NCBI RefSeq assembly: GCF_006175995.1
Contig: NZ_VDMB01000008.1
Coordinates: forward strand, 1 to 64,000
Reading direction: 5' to 3'
Length of the DNA: 64,000 bases
From: Desulfobotulus mexicanus
GTDB taxonomy: Bacteria > Desulfobacterota > Desulfobacteria > Desulfobacterales > ASO4-4
The position numbers and the translations under genes are program-made. Below, piece after piece: positions 28,179-39,152 of this stretch (position 1 is its first letter; the number at the start of each line of letters is the position of its first letter). The notes under the pieces are model-generated. The model had not been told where the DNA came from. It saw only the letters and a program-made list of their open reading frames with translations, and did no database searches.

Positions 28179-28371
28179 AGTATCAAATTTTCCATTAGTT
28201 TCTCTGTTAGCCTCATACCGGCACCCTTACAGCAGCTCCACCTGCTTCTTTTCCTGATACACTCCGGAGCCTGCCAGTGCTATGCCTGCGGATTGAATTC
28301 TTATCTTTCTCGCCGGTCTGTTATGTCCTGATTCTTTCCAGAATCCCGGCTTTTCCGCTTAAGACCGTCGG

Positions 28372-28842
28372 CTACCAACGATAATGGGCAAATGCCTTGT
28401 TGGCTTCAGCCATACGGTGGGTATCTTCACGCTTTTTCACGGAAGCCCCACGCTTGTTGGCAGCATCGAGAAACTCCGCCGCCAGCCGGCTGGCCATGGT
28501 CTTTTCACCCCGTGCACGGGCATAAGTGATAAGCCACCGAATGGCAAGGGCCGTTCGTCTTTTTGGCCTCACATCCGTAGGCACCTGATAGGAGGCGCCG
28601 CCCACACGCCGGGACTTAACCTCCAGCATGGGCTTGACATTCTCCAGAGCCTTTTCAAAGGTTTCAAGCGGAGCTTCTCCGTTTTTTTCAGCCAGAATAT
28701 CAAAGGCATCATAGAGGATGGATTCGGCGGTACTCTTCTTGCCATCCCGCATCAGCTTGTTAATGAACTGACTCATAAGGACGCTTCCGTACTTTGCGTC
28801 CGGGATCATTTTCCGCTCCGGAACTTCTCTTCTTCTGGGCAT
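28372..28842 (-). CDS. rpsG: 30S ribosomal protein S7
   Basis: A 156-aa S7, the primary head-assembly protein. It starts [19 protein letters not shown] and has [20 protein letters not shown] and the C-terminal [20 protein letters not shown]. It follows rpsL by 23 bases. Downstream there is no fusA; the next gene is rpsJ. Confidence 0.98.
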   Translation of the reverse strand: MPRRREVPERKMIPDAKYGSVLMSQFINKLMRDGKKSTAESILYDAFDILAEKNGEAPLETFEKALENVKPMLEVKSRRVGGASYQVPTDVRPKRRTALAIRWLITYARARGEKTMASRLAAEFLDAANKRGASVKKREDTHRMAEANKAFAHYRW

Positions 28843-28865
28843 TCCCTATACTCTCTCTTTTCTCA

Positions 28866-29237
28866 TCACTTGGGTTTCTTAGCACCGTAAAGGGACCGGC
28901 TCTTCTTCCGATCCGCAACACCCAGGGTGTCCAGTGCCCCACGAACGATGGAATAGCGCACACCCGGAAGGTCTTTTACACGGCCACCTGCCACAAGCAC
29001 AACGGAGTGTTCCTGAAGGTTGTGACCAATACCAGGAATATAGGCTGAAACCTCTACTCCCGTGGTCAACCGGACCCTTGCCACTTTACGAAGGGCCGAG
29101 TTAGGCTTCTTCGGTGTTGTGGTGTAGACGCGGGTACAAACACCCCGCTTCTGCGGCCCCCCCTTCAACGCCGGCGTACTGACCTTACTGACCATACGCT
29201 TGCGTCCTTTCCGGACGAGCTGGTTAATGGTTGGCAT
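28866..29237 (-). CDS. rpsL: 30S ribosomal protein S12
   Basis: A 123-aa S12 that monitors decoding. [19 protein letters not shown] and [12 protein letters not shown] carry the Lys residues whose mutation gives streptomycin resistance; both look wild type. It starts [15 protein letters not shown] promoter-like TTGACA/TATAAA pair lies in the 87-base gap after rpoC, so the gene can be started independently. Confidence 0.98.
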   Translation of the reverse strand: MPTINQLVRKGRKRMVSKVSTPALKGGPQKRGVCTRVYTTTPKKPNSALRKVARVRLTTGVEVSAYIPGIGHNLQEHSVVLVAGGRVKDLPGVRYSIVRGALDTLGVADRKKSRSLYGAKKPK

Positions 29238-29293
29238 CTTTTTGTTCTCTCCTTTCCAATGGACCCGAATACCATTACGACAAAATGTTTATT

Positions 29294-29320
29294 TTTATAC
29301 AGACATATCCGACTTGTCAA
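29294..29320 (-). promoter_or_regulatory. Likely promoter for rpsL-rpsG and the ribosomal cluster
   Basis: On the minus strand a perfect TTGACA (29315-29320) precedes TATAAA (29294-29299). The spacing as drawn is 15 bases, or 17 if the -10 is read two bases further on as TAAAAA. It lies in the short gap between the rpoC stop and rpsL, an expected place for a strong ribosomal-protein promoter. Confidence 0.55.
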
Positions 29321-29324
29321 TAAA

Positions 29325-32300
29325 CTATTCTTCTTCTACTGTAGCAATAATGTCTTCAAGGACCTTTATCTCCAGCCCCCGATACTCGTCAATCCCTGTA
29401 CCTGCAGGGATAAGGCGACCCATTATCACATTTTCCTTTAAGCCACGGAGGTCATCAATTTTAGCCCGAATTGCTGCTTCAGTAAGAACTTTTGTGGTTT
29501 CCTGGAAAGAAGCGGCAGAAATAAAACTCTCTGTGGCAAGGGAGGCCTTGGTAATACCCAGAATCAAGGGTTCACCCTGAGCCGGACTCCCCCCCTTGGC
29601 AACAACCTCCCGGTTAACCCGCTCAAAGACCTTCCGGTCAATACTTTCCTCCAGAATAAAATCCGTATCTCCGACCTCCACAATTTTAACCATGCGCATC
29701 ATCTGACGCACTATGACTTCAATATGCTTATCATGAATACGTACACCCTGAAGACGGTAAACCTCCTGAACCTCGTCCACAACATAGGCGGCCAGAGCAA
29801 TCTCACCTTTAATATTGAGAATATCCTGGGGGTTGACGGAACCTCCGCACAACTGTTCACCAGCGCGCACATAATCACCGTCATATACGTTAAGATGCTT
29901 GCCTCTGGGAATCAGGTACTCACATTTTTCACCTACATCCACGGGCTTAATGGTTACTTTCTGCTTACCTTTTGTTCCCTTGGAAATAGCTACATATCCG
30001 TCTATCTCACTAAGAACAGCGGTCTCCTTGGGTTTTCTTACCTCAAAGAGTTCTGCTACACGGGGAAGACCACCTGTAATGTCCTTGGTTTTCGTGGTGG
30101 CACGGGGGAGCTTGGCCAGAATATCACCGGCACGGACCTCATCTCCTTCCTCCACCATAAGAACCGCACCCACAGGAAGAAAATATCTGGCCATGCCGGA
30201 ACCTGTGGACAAAACAGCCGTTTTCCCGCTCTCATCCCGTATGGAAATACGTGGACGGATATCAGCAAGCTTGGATTCCATAATTGTCCGGCTGGCCTTA
30301 CCCGTTACGGGGTCCACCTGCTCCTGCATGGTTTTACCCGAGTAGATATCCGAATACTTGACCACACCATCCACTTCCGTGATGATGGGGGTTGTGAAAG
30401 GGTCCCATACAGCCAGCAGCTCACCGGATTTTATCCTCTGACCATCCTCCACCTTAACCGTAGCGCCATAAATCACCCGGTGACGCTCCAGCTCACGACC
30501 CGTATCCCCCATAATGGCAAATTCACCACCACGACGGTTCATGACCACAGTATTTCCCTCGGCATTGGTTACCACCTGAATACCGTCAAAGCGGACAGTT
30601 CCTTCCATCCGGGCCTTAAGGTCAGCCTGCTCCACGCGCCTCGAAGCCGTTCCGCCGATATGGAAGGTACGCATGGTCAGCTGGGTTCCAGGCTCACCTA
30701 TGCTCTGGGCAGCAATAATTCCAACGGCCTGCCCCACTTCCACGGGAAGGCCATAAGCCAGATCCCTACCATAGCAGCGGGCACAGACCCCCCTTTCCGC
30801 TCTGCAGGTAAGCACAGAACGGATTTTAACAGCATTAATACCTGCATTCTCTATTATTTCAAGAACTTTTTCATCAATTTCAACATTGGCAGGCACAATG
30901 GATTCATCGGTAAAGGGATCCAGAATATCCTCAAGGGTCACACGACCAAGAACCCTCTCCCCAAGACGCTGAATGATTTCCCCCCCCTCCGTCAGAGCAT
31001 GCACCTCAATACCGCTCACTGAGCCGCAATCCGTCTCAGTCACAGCACAATCCTGAGCCACATCAGCAAGACGACGGGTCAGATACCCGGAGTTTGCCGT
31101 CTTAAGAGCTGTATCCGCAAGACCTTTACGGGCACCATGGGTAGAGATGAAATACTGAAGAACCGTAAGACCTTCACGAAAGTTGGCCGTAATGGGAGTC
31201 TCAATAATCTCACCGGAAGGCTTGGCCATGAGGCCACGCATACCAGCAAGCTGTCTCATCTGATCCTTGGAACCACGGGCACCGGAGTCGGCCATCATAA
31301 AGATGGCGTTCATGCGGTCTACTGCCCCTTCTTCCGCATGTTCATGGCGCTTGGTTTTTTTCATGCCATCCATCATGGAATTGGCAATGTCATCGGTTCC
31401 TCTGGCCCAGATATCCACAACTTTGTTATATTTTTCACCCTGAGTAATAAGACCCTCGGTGTACTGACGGTTAATCTCAGCAACCTTATCTTCAGCATCC
31501 TTGAGAATATCCCACTTATTATCCGGAATAATCATATCATCGATACCAACGGAAAGACCGCCTTTTGTGGAGATACTGTAGCCAAGATCCTTCAGACGAT
31601 CCGCTAGAATAACTGTTCCCTTGGGTCCGAGGTTTCTATAGGCATAATCCACAAGCTTCCGGATAGTTCCCTTGTCCATGACTTTGTTAACAACGGAAAA
31701 TGGTATCTCCATCTGCCTGTCGACAACTTCAAAAAAGTGATACTGCCCGCCGTCTTCCATAAGGGGAGACAGGCTACCGGGTTCCATGGCAAAAAGCTGC
31801 TGTACGGCAGGCCCCTTTATCCCGAAAACACGGGAAAATTCCTTGGGATCCAGAAAGCCAATGTAGGCGTTGTGATAAACATCGGCACTCTTGGAATACT
31901 GCTGAGCTACTTCCGTGAAACGTGCACCCGATGCAAGGGCCTTTTGCACCAGATCCAGGTCTTCTTGACTGGTTACCATGATATGATTGAAACTGGAAAC
32001 CATGGCATCGGGAATCAGCTCCCAAAGCAGAACGCGACCCGTGGTGGTATCCACCCGGCTGCCATCCTTCATACGCACAACAATGGAGGCATGCATGGAA
32101 ATTTCGCCAGCATCATAGGCCTGCCTGACTTCCATCACATTGGCAAAACGGGTTCCTTCACCCTTCACCCCTTCAATTTTCTGGGTCAGATAGTAAAGGC
32201 CCAGAACAATGTCCTGGGTAGGAATAATGATGGGCTCACCATTGGCGGGACTTAAAATATTATTACTGGCCAGCATCAGCACCCGGGCCTCAATATGGGC

Positions 32301-33728
32301 CTCTACGGAAAGGGGCAGATGCACAGCCATCTGGTCACCGTCAAAGTCGGCATTAAAGGCAGTACATACCAAAGGATGCAGACGGATGGCCTTCCCTTCT
32401 ATGAGGACAGGCTCAAAGGCCTGAAGACCAAGCCTGTGGAGAGTCGGAGCACGGTTCAGCATCACAGGATACTCTTTGACCACTTCATCAAGGGTATCCC
32501 AGACTTCCGGCGTCTCCCGCTCCACCATCTTCTTGGCGCTCTTGACCGTGGAAACCAGACCTTTCTGTTCCAGATGATGATAAATAAAGGGCTTGAAAAG
32601 CTCCAGGGCCATTTTTTTAGGAATACCACACTGATGCAGACGAAGGTTCGGTCCGACCACAATAACGGAACGGCCGGAATAATCCACACGCTTACCAAGA
32701 AGGTTCTGACGAAAACGCCCCTGCTTTCCCTTCAAGGTATCAGAAAGGGATTTCAATGGCCTTTTATTGGTACCCGTGACCACGCGACCATGACGACCGT
32801 TATCAAAAAGCACATCCACGGATTCCTGAAGCATCCGCTTTTCATTGCGAACGATAATATCCGGGGCTTTCAAGTCCATCAGCCGCTTGAGACGGTTGTT
32901 CCGGTTGATGACCCTCCGGTACAGGTCGTTCAGGTCTGAAGTAGCAAAACGACCACCTTCCAGGGGCACAAGAGGCCTCAGATCCGGAGGCAGAACCGGC
33001 ACTGTTTCCAGAATCATCCAGACCGGGCTTACGCCTGAATTCCGGAAAGCATCCACAATGCGCAGCCGCTTGGATAATTTCTGACGCTTTGCAACGGAAG
33101 TGGTTGCTGAAATATCCTCCCGGAGCTGATGATAAATAGTTTCCATGTCCATGGTTTCCAGCAGTCGCTGGATGGACTCTGCGCCAATTCCCGCCTCAAA
33201 AGCCCCTTCACCATAAAGATCCAGTGCCTCATAATATTTTTCATCGGAAAGCAGCTGAAGTCTTGAAAGTCCTGTCTCCTTGGGATCAACCACCACATAG
33301 GAATCAAAATAGAGAACCTTTTCAAGATTCTTCAGGGTTATATCCAGAAGGTTACCAATCTTGCTGGGCAGACTCTTCAAAAACCAGATATGCGCCACAG
33401 GACAGGCCAGCTCAATGTGTGCCATACGGTCCCTGCGTACCTTGGACTGAATGACTTCAACACCACATTTTTCACAGACCACGCCCCTGTGCTTCATCCG
33501 CTTATATTTACCGCAGTTACACTCATAGTCTTTGGTGGGTCCAAAGATCTTGGCGCAGAAGAGGCCATCCCTCTCAGGCTTGAAAGTCCGGTAATTGATG
33601 GTTTCCGGCTTGGTAATCTCACCAAAGGACCAGTCTCGGATCGTCTGGGAAGAAGCTAGGGAAATCTGAACTCCCGAATATTTTCTCGGGTCCATCGGCT
33701 TGGCAAAAAAATCATACAGAGTTTCCAA
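29325..33728 (-). CDS. rpoC: RNA polymerase beta' subunit with an inserted parvulin-like domain
   Basis: A 1467-aa beta' subunit. The N-terminal zinc finger ([20 protein letters not shown]), the catalytic NADFDGD loop (residues 459-465 with the chosen start), bridge helix and trigger loop ([19 protein letters not shown]) followed by a large E. coli-like insertion are all present. Between LLWELIP and PFSVVNK, where E. coli has two or three residues, there is an extra block of about 100 residues (574-674; bases 31707-32009) that reads like a PpiC/parvulin domain. The TTG at 33728 is chosen because AAGGAGG precedes it and residue numbering then matches E. coli; an in-frame GTG at 33749 overlaps the end of rpoB. 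Confidence 0.95.
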   Translation of the reverse strand: METLYDFFAKPMDPRKYSGVQISLASSQTIRDWSFGEITKPETINYRTFKPERDGLFCAKIFGPTKDYECNCGKYKRMKHRGVVCEKCGVEVIQSKVRRDRMAHIELACPVAHIWFLKSLPSKIGNLLDITLKNLEKVLYFDSYVVVDPKETGLSRLQLLSDEKYYEALDLYGEGAFEAGIGAESIQRLLETMDMETIYHQLREDISATTSVAKRQKLSKRLRIVDAFRNSGVSPVWMILETVPVLPPDLRPLVPLEGGRFATSDLNDLYRRVINRNNRLKRLMDLKAPDIIVRNEKRMLQESVDVLFDNGRHGRVVTGTNKRPLKSLSDTLKGKQGRFRQNLLGKRVDYSGRSVIVVGPNLRLHQCGIPKKMALELFKPFIYHHLEQKGLVSTVKSAKKMVERETPEVWDTLDEVVKEYPVMLNRAPTLHRLGLQAFEPVLIEGKAIRLHPLVCTAFNADFDGDQMAVHLPLSVEAHIEARVLMLASNNILSPANGEPIIIPTQDIVLGLYYLTQKIEGVKGEGTRFANVMEVRQAYDAGEISMHASIVVRMKDGSRVDTTTGRVLLWELIPDAMVSSFNHIMVTSQEDLDLVQKALASGARFTEVAQQYSKSADVYHNAYIGFLDPKEFSRVFGIKGPAVQQLFAMEPGSLSPLMEDGGQYHFFEVVDRQMEIPFSVVNKVMDKGTIRKLVDYAYRNLGPKGTVILADRLKDLGYSISTKGGLSVGIDDMIIPDNKWDILKDAEDKVAEINRQYTEGLITQGEKYNKVVDIWARGTDDIANSMMDGMKKTKRHEHAEEGAVDRMNAIFMMADSGARGSKDQMRQLAGMRGLMAKPSGEIIETPITANFREGLTVLQYFISTHGARKGLADTALKTANSGYLTRRLADVAQDCAVTETDCGSVSGIEVHALTEGGEIIQRLGERVLGRVTLEDILDPFTDESIVPANVEIDEKVLEIIENAGINAVKIRSVLTCRAERGVCARCYGRDLAYGLPVEVGQAVGIIAAQSIGEPGTQLTMRTFHIGGTASRRVEQADLKARMEGTVRFDGIQVVTNAEGNTVVMNRRGGEFAIMGDTGRELERHRVIYGATVKVEDGQRIKSGELLAVWDPFTTPIITEVDGVVKYSDIYSGKTMQEQVDPVTGKASRTIMESKLADIRPRISIRDESGKTAVLSTGSGMARYFLPVGAVLMVEEGDEVRAGDILAKLPRATTKTKDITGGLPRVAELFEVRKPKETAVLSEIDGYVAISKGTKGKQKVTIKPVDVGEKCEYLIPRGKHLNVYDGDYVRAGEQLCGGSVNPQDILNIKGEIALAAYVVDEVQEVYRLQGVRIHDKHIEVIVRQMMRMVKIVEVGDTDFILEESIDRKVFERVNREVVAKGGSPAQGEPLILGITKASLATESFISAASFQETTKVLTEAAIRAKIDDLRGLKENVIMGRLIPAGTGIDEYRGLEIKVLEDIIATVEEE
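31707..32009 (-). other. Parvulin-like (PpiC rotamase) domain inside rpoC
   Basis: In-frame segment of rpoC coding for about 101 residues. Parvulin-like landmarks in order: HIMVTSQED (first-strand His), [12 protein letters not shown] (the F-x-E-x-A-x-x-Y-S helix), [20 protein letters not shown] (the helix/PGxxS turn) and [13 protein letters not shown] (the final G-x-Y-H-x-x-x-V-x-D-R strand). The catalytic Cys/Asp position appears to be replaced by Lys/Ser, so isomerase activity is doubtful. Reading frame and flanking conserved beta' sequence are uninterrupted, so it is a real part of the protein rather than an assembly artefact. Confidence 0.8.
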
Positions 33729-33741
33729 GTATCCCTCCTCC

Positions 33742-36700
33742 TTATTCACCTTCGATCAGGTTGACATCAAGACCCAGCGCCTGCAATTCTTTAATAAGTA
33801 CCCGGAAAGATTCCGGCAGGCCGGGTTCCAGAACGTTCTGACCCTTGACTATTTTTTCATACATGCGTGTTCGTCCTGCCATATCATCGGACTTGACCGT
33901 GATAAATTCCTGCAGTGCATGGGCGGCACCATAGGCTTCCATGGCCCAGACTTCCATCTCCCCAAGACGCTGCCCACCAAACTGGGCCTTACCGCCCAGA
34001 GGCTGCTGGGTCACCAGAGAATAGGGGCCGATGGAACGGGCATGGAGTTTATCATCAACCAGATGGTGCAGTTTAAGCATATACATGGTTCCTACGGTAA
34101 TGGGACCGTCAAAGGCCTCACCCGTAAGACCATCATAGAGGGTTGCCTGACCCGAAACACTGACTCCGGCCTCTTCCAGCAACGCCTTGATTTCAGACTC
34201 CTGAGCACCGTCAAAAACCGGAGTTGCCATATGCACGCCCCTTCTGTAGCGGCCTGCAAGGGCTATCAGATTTTGATCATCGGACTCATTAATACTTTCT
34301 TCCATCTCAGCCTGGGATTTAAAAATACGACCCATTTTATCACGCAGGGCGTCGCTGTCCTTTTTACGTATCATTTCATCCAACTGCTGCCCCAGACAAC
34401 GGGCCGCCCTGCCCAGATGAATTTCCAGAATCTGTCCGACGTTCATACGGGAAGGCACACCCAAAGGATTAAGAACCATATCCACGAAGCTGCCGTCTTC
34501 AAAGTATGGGAGATCTTCCACCGGCAGAATACGGGAAACAACACCCTTGTTACCGTGACGTCCTGCCATTTTGTCCCCAACAGAAAGGATACGCTTGATG
34601 GCCACATAAATTTTGATCATTTTAATCACGCCGGGGGGCAGATCATCACCCTTTTCATAGCGACTTACCTGCTCTTCAAAAACCTGGCGGGAATTATCTA
34701 TCTCACTGCGCCAAAGATCTATCACCCCATGTACACGTTCGGTGACTGCGGCATCTTCAAGGATAAGCCCTTCTAACTGAGAAACGGAAAGTCCTTCAAG
34801 GGCAGAAGCATCCACAACCGTACCAGCTGACAGCAGGGTCTTTTTCGCCTTACGCAGATCACTCTGAACAGTCTGGCCCATGAGAAGGCCAAGAATTCTC
34901 TGCAATGCCGCTTCTTCAATGATGGCAATACGCTCGTCCCTGTCTTTTTCATACTGACGGATTTCTTCATCCTCAATACTTCTGGTACGTTCATCCTTAT
35001 CCACGCCTCGGCGGGAAAAGACCTTTGCATCAATAACAATACCTTCAACGCCGGGAGGTACCCGCAGGGAGGTATCTTTCACGTCACCGGCTTTTTCACC
35101 GAAAATAGCCCGAAGAAGCTTTTCCTCAGGAGAAAGCTGAGTTTCACCCTTGGGGGTTATTTTACCCACAAGAATATCTCCGGGAACTACTTCAGCTCCA
35201 AGACGAATAATTCCTGAATCATCCAGATCTTTCAATGCCTCTTCACCGACATTGGGAATATCCCGGGTAATTTCTTCCTTACCAAGCTTGGTATCCCTGG
35301 CTACAACCTCAAATTCCTCAATATGGACGGAAGTGAAAACACCATCCTGCACCAAACGTTCACTGAGAAGAATAGAGTCCTCGAAGTTGTATCCGCCCCA
35401 GGGCATGAAAGCCACGGTGACATTTTTACCCAAAGCCAGCTCACCCTGCTCTGTGGAGGGACCATCAGCCAGCACCTGACCCTTAACAACCCTTTGACCC
35501 ATTTGAACAATGGGACGGTGATTAAAGCAGGTGTTCTGATTGGAACGGGTAAATTTAGAAAGGGCATAAATACTTACCTGATTGTCGAGGGATTCCCCCT
35601 CTTTCAGTTCATGTCGAACCACAATGCGGGAAGCATCCACGTTCACAACCACGCCATCCCGTCTGCAGACAATGGCGACCCCGGAATCTCTGGCCACAAC
35701 ACCCTCTATACCGGTTCCCACAAGGGGTGCTTCCGTCCGGGTCAGGGGAACAGCCTGACGCTGCATGTTGGAACCCATGAGTGCCCTGTTGGCATCATCA
35801 TTTTCAAGGAAGGGAATCAAAGAGGCAGACACACTCACCAGCTGATTGGGTGAAATATCCATCATCTCTACTTCACCGGCGGGAACCATCTGAAATTCAC
35901 CGGCAATACGGGCAGTCACAAGGGGATTCACATACCGCCCATCATCACCCACAACGGCATTGGCCTGGGCAATGGGGTGATCTTTTTCCTCAAAGGCGGA
36001 CAGCATGCGAACATCCGTTGAAACCAGCCCTTCCCGAACCATACGATAAGGCGTTTCAATGAATCCAAAATCATTGACCCTTGCATAGGTACACAGAGAT
36101 ACAATCAGACCGATGTTGGGACCTTCCGGTGTCTCAATGGGACAGATCCTGCCGTAATGGGAAGGATGCACGTCACGGACTTCAAAGCCTGCACGTTCAC
36201 GGGTCAGACCACCGGGTCCCAGGGCGGAAAGACGACGTTTATGAGTTGTTTCAGAAAGGGGATTGGTCTGATCCATGAACTGGGAAAGCTGACTGGTCCC
36301 GAAAAATTCCTTAACCACTGCAGAAACGGGCTTGGGATTCACCAGATCATGGGGCATGAGGGTATCAACTTCCTGCATGCTCATACGCTCCTTGATGGCG
36401 CGCTCCATACGCACAAGACCAATGCGATACTGGTTTTCCAAAAGCTCGCCAACGGCACGCACGCGGCGGTTACCAAGGTGATCGATATCATCCACCACGC
36501 CCTGGGTATCCCGCAGTTCCACCAGGGTTCTGGCGGTCAGCAGAATATCTTCCTTGCGAAGGGTGCGCACATCAATATGAGTATTTATACCAAGGCGATG
36601 ATTCATTTTCAGGCGGCCCACTCCCGAGAAATCATAATAAGCAGCCTTGAAAAAGAGATGATCTATAAACTCTAAAGCCACTTCTGGAGTGGCAGGATTA

Positions 36701-37842
36701 CCCGGTCTAAGCCTTCGGTATATTTCAACAAGGGCTTCTTCCCTGGATGTGGTTTTATCCGCCATCAGAGTTTTACGTATACAGTCAGCACTGTAGTTGG
36801 CATCCACAAAAAGAAGCTCAAAATCCCGCACACCACTTTCCTGCATGCGGGCAAGAATTTCTTCTTCAAGAATATCACCGGCTTTAACTATCAGATCCCC
36901 CGATTCAGGATCAAGAATATCTGCCGCAACACCCCGGTCAATCAGCTCTTCCGCATTTACCTTCAGCTCAGTAACACCAAGGTTTCTAAGCTGGCGTATG
37001 GCCCTTTTGGTGAAAAAACGGCCTTTACGGACAATAACTTCTGAAGTTTCAGGATCCAGGACATCTTCGCTGGCCCGCTGTCCTTTAAGGCTCTGTTCAT
37101 TAAAGGCCTTAAAATATTCTTCACCACGGACTTCAATACGCTCTTTCAGATAGAAATAAGCCAGAAGATCTTCGTTGGTATATCCAAAGGCCTTGAACAG
37201 GATGGTCACAGGGAATTTACGGCGGCGGTCGATCCGGATATATACAATATCTTTAGGATCAATTTCCATATCAATCCAGGACCCGCGCACAGGTATCACC
37301 CTGGCCGTGTAAATAATTTTTCCGCTGGAGTGGGTCTTTCCCTTGTCATGATCAAAGAAAACACCACTGGACCGATGAAGCTGGCTGACCACAACACGCT
37401 CGGTACCATTCACAATGAAAGTACCCCGGGGCGTCATCAGAGGCACGGTCCCAAAATAAATTTCCTGCTCTTTTATATCCCTTATGGTTACGGTACCCGC
37501 ATCTTTATCCACGTCATAGACGACAAGACGGACCCGGATACGCACAGAAATTTCATAGGTCATTCCACGATGGATACACTCGCTTACTGAGTGCTTCACC
37601 TCACCGAAATCATAGGACACGAACTCCAGTGATGCGGTTCCCGTGAAATCCTTGATTGGGAAAACAGATTTAAAGACCGCCTGCAGACCGATGTCCCGAC
37701 GTTGATCCGGCGTCACATCCATTTGAAGAAATCTCTCATAAGATTCCCGCTGCATCCCGATAAGATCCGGGATATCAATAATGGTGTGCTTTCCGCCGAA
37801 ACGCTTTCTCACACGCTTGTTGGCCAGAGGGCTTCCGGACAT
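33742..37842 (-). CDS. rpoB: RNA polymerase beta subunit
   Basis: A 1366-aa beta subunit. The rifampicin-binding region reads [20 protein letters not shown] followed by [19 protein letters not shown], wild type at the usual resistance sites. [17 protein letters not shown] and, near the C-terminus, [20 protein letters not shown] are intact. The ATG at 37842 with GGGGAGA upstream is preferred to an in-frame start at 37878. It lies 123 bases after rplL, with a long hairpin between them, and ends 13 bases before the likely rpoC start. Confidence 0.98.
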   Translation of the reverse strand: MSGSPLANKRVRKRFGGKHTIIDIPDLIGMQRESYERFLQMDVTPDQRRDIGLQAVFKSVFPIKDFTGTASLEFVSYDFGEVKHSVSECIHRGMTYEISVRIRVRLVVYDVDKDAGTVTIRDIKEQEIYFGTVPLMTPRGTFIVNGTERVVVSQLHRSSGVFFDHDKGKTHSSGKIIYTARVIPVRGSWIDMEIDPKDIVYIRIDRRRKFPVTILFKAFGYTNEDLLAYFYLKERIEVRGEEYFKAFNEQSLKGQRASEDVLDPETSEVIVRKGRFFTKRAIRQLRNLGVTELKVNAEELIDRGVAADILDPESGDLIVKAGDILEEEILARMQESGVRDFELLFVDANYSADCIRKTLMADKTTSREEALVEIYRRLRPGNPATPEVALEFIDHLFFKAAYYDFSGVGRLKMNHRLGINTHIDVRTLRKEDILLTARTLVELRDTQGVVDDIDHLGNRRVRAVGELLENQYRIGLVRMERAIKERMSMQEVDTLMPHDLVNPKPVSAVVKEFFGTSQLSQFMDQTNPLSETTHKRRLSALGPGGLTRERAGFEVRDVHPSHYGRICPIETPEGPNIGLIVSLCTYARVNDFGFIETPYRMVREGLVSTDVRMLSAFEEKDHPIAQANAVVGDDGRYVNPLVTARIAGEFQMVPAGEVEMMDISPNQLVSVSASLIPFLENDDANRALMGSNMQRQAVPLTRTEAPLVGTGIEGVVARDSGVAIVCRRDGVVVNVDASRIVVRHELKEGESLDNQVSIYALSKFTRSNQNTCFNHRPIVQMGQRVVKGQVLADGPSTEQGELALGKNVTVAFMPWGGYNFEDSILLSERLVQDGVFTSVHIEEFEVVARDTKLGKEEITRDIPNVGEEALKDLDDSGIIRLGAEVVPGDILVGKITPKGETQLSPEEKLLRAIFGEKAGDVKDTSLRVPPGVEGIVIDAKVFSRRGVDKDERTRSIEDEEIRQYEKDRDERIAIIEEAALQRILGLLMGQTVQSDLRKAKKTLLSAGTVVDASALEGLSVSQLEGLILEDAAVTERVHGVIDLWRSEIDNSRQVFEEQVSRYEKGDDLPPGVIKMIKIYVAIKRILSVGDKMAGRHGNKGVVSRILPVEDLPYFEDGSFVDMVLNPLGVPSRMNVGQILEIHLGRAARCLGQQLDEMIRKKDSDALRDKMGRIFKSQAEMEESINESDDQNLIALAGRYRRGVHMATPVFDGAQESEIKALLEEAGVSVSGQATLYDGLTGEAFDGPITVGTMYMLKLHHLVDDKLHARSIGPYSLVTQQPLGGKAQFGGQRLGEMEVWAMEAYGAAHALQEFITVKSDDMAGRTRMYEKIVKGQNVLEPGLPESFRVLIKELQALGLDVNLIEGE

Positions 37843-37869
37843 GGCTTCTCCCCGATTGCTTACGCAACA

Positions 37870-37912
37870 GCGGAACAAGTCCGCGAGCCAGGGCCCACGG
37901 ACTTAATTCCGC
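37870..37912 (-). promoter_or_regulatory. Hairpin between rplL and rpoB (attenuator or processing site)
   Basis: GCGGAA-TT-AAGTCCG pairs with CGGACTT-G-TTCCGC, giving a 13-pair stem with one small internal loop and a 14-base apical loop. No T-tract follows, so it is not a plain terminator. In E. coli an attenuator and an RNase III site sit at this same place and lower rpoBC expression relative to rplJL; a similar role here is inferred. Confidence 0.6.
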
Positions 37913-37965
37913 AACAGCGTTTATGTGAACGGATGGTGAAAACGACAGGACAAGACAGGAATCGA

Positions 37966-38346
37966 CTACTTAAGCTCAACCTTTGCACCAGCTTCTTCAA
38001 GCTGCGCCTTGAACTTATCTGCTTCTTCCTTGGCAATACCTTCTTTGACGGGAGCGGGCGCACCTTCAACAAGATCCTTGGCTTCTTTGAGACCAAGACC
38101 AGTAATGGCACGTACTTCCTTGATAACGTTAATCTTCTTGTCTCCTGCAGCCACAAGAATAACGTCAAATTCGGTTTTTTCTTCAGCGGGAGCAGCAGCA
38201 GCACCGGCAGGCATAGCAGCCATGGCAACGGGAGCAGCAGCAGATACACCGAATTTCTCTTCAAGTTCCTTAACAAGCTCGGAAAGCTCAAGAACTGTCA
38301 TGTTTGCAATAAAATCAATTACATCCTGTTTGGTAATTTCAGCCAT
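37966..38346 (-). CDS. rplL: 50S ribosomal protein L7/L12
   Basis: A 126-aa stalk protein that recruits translational GTPases. The N-terminal dimerisation part is [20 protein letters not shown], then an Ala-rich hinge, then the C-terminal domain with [20 protein letters not shown] and [15 protein letters not shown]. It follows rplJ by 77 bases and precedes the rplL-rpoB hairpin. Confidence 0.97.
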   Translation of the reverse strand: MAEITKQDVIDFIANMTVLELSELVKELEEKFGVSAAAPVAMAAMPAGAAAAPAEEKTEFDVILVAAGDKKINVIKEVRAITGLGLKEAKDLVEGAPAPVKEGIAKEEADKFKAQLEEAGAKVELK

Positions 38347-38423
38347 GGATCAAGCCTCCAAAAAACAAGCGTTTTTATAATAAATAAGGATAATAGTAAA
38401 CGATCTGCCTGCATGCCAAAGTA

Positions 38424-38945
38424 TCAGGCAGCTTCTTTCTGGTCTTTGATGGCCGTCAGGACATTCACAAGACCACTGGGAACAGCATTGATAACGCGGA
38501 CAAAACCGGTAGGTACTGCAATCATAGTAGAAAGTACCTGTGCCAGCAGCTCTTCACGGCTCGGAAGTTCAGACAGAGCTTTAAGATCAGCAAGTCCTAA
38601 GGGTTTTCCTTCGAGGACAGCAACCCTGATTTCCAACTTATCATTGGCTTCTGCAAACTTGGTAAGAACCTTTGCAGGAAGAACCGGATCCGTTGTGCTG
38701 AAGCAAATGGCACTTGGGCCTTTAAAGTGGTCCCGTATAACATCAACCCTGGTTCCTTCCGAGGCCCGCCTAAGAAGAGTATTCTTAACAACCTGAATTT
38801 CTGCACCAGCTTCCCGGAGTTCCCGTCTGAGACGGGAGAACTGTTCTACATTCAGTCCTTTATAATCCGCAACAATAGCAATCTGTGCACTGGCGAGACC
38901 TTCGTGCAATTTCTGCACAAGCGCTTCTTTTTCGGACAGCTTCAT
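38424..38945 (-). CDS. rplJ: 50S ribosomal protein L10
   Basis: A 173-aa L10, the base of the L12 stalk. It has KEALVQKLHEGLASAQIAIV, ADYKGLNVEQFSRLRRELR and VVKNTLLRRA. The C-terminal helix that binds L12 dimers is present. It is preceded by an RNA leader that resembles the L10 autoregulatory leader, so L10-L12 probably represses its own synthesis. Confidence 0.97.
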   Translation of the reverse strand: MKLSEKEALVQKLHEGLASAQIAIVADYKGLNVEQFSRLRRELREAGAEIQVVKNTLLRRASEGTRVDVIRDHFKGPSAICFSTTDPVLPAKVLTKFAEANDKLEIRVAVLEGKPLGLADLKALSELPSREELLAQVLSTMIAVPTGFVRVINAVPSGLVNVLTAIKDQKEAA

Positions 38946-38989
38946 TTCCTAACACCCCCTTTCTTTTTAAATTTGCATGGAGGTGCCGG

Positions 38990-39085
38990 CCAAACCCAAA
39001 CATCTTCTGTCTCGGTAGGTCGGCAGCGCCGTTTACACACTCCATGTGTACCTACTGTCTCTGACAGCACCGGTATTTCCGGTTT
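38990..39085 (-). ncRNA. L10 leader (autoregulatory mRNA element)
   Basis: Upstream of rplJ the minus strand reads GAGACAGTAGGT, a hairpin region, then ACCTACCGAGAC. The pairing of GTAGGT with ACCTAC next to a CGAGAC segment is the core shape of bacterial L10 leaders, which bind L10(L12)4. The position, just before rplJ in a 207-base gap after rplA, is the expected one. Exact ends were not determined. Confidence 0.65.
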
Positions 39086-39152
39086 ATGTGAAAAAGCAGG
39101 GAGGACATACAGCCTCCCCCCCATTTGCTTCACCTGAATTCAGACAGTTTTT

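Noticed and set aside
27168-28331. A 387-codon + strand frame over rplC and rpsJ
   Set aside because: Antisense shadow of rplC and rpsJ; no domain and composition driven by the opposite strand.
29724-31022. A 432-codon + strand frame over rpoC
   Set aside because: Antisense to the well-conserved C-terminal half of rpoC, with no known motif.
33728-33749. A start of rpoC at the GTG at 33749 overlapping the end of rpoB
   Set aside because: The Shine-Dalgarno AAGGAGG would then lie inside the coding sequence, while the TTG at 33728 is well placed and gives E. coli-like residue numbering.
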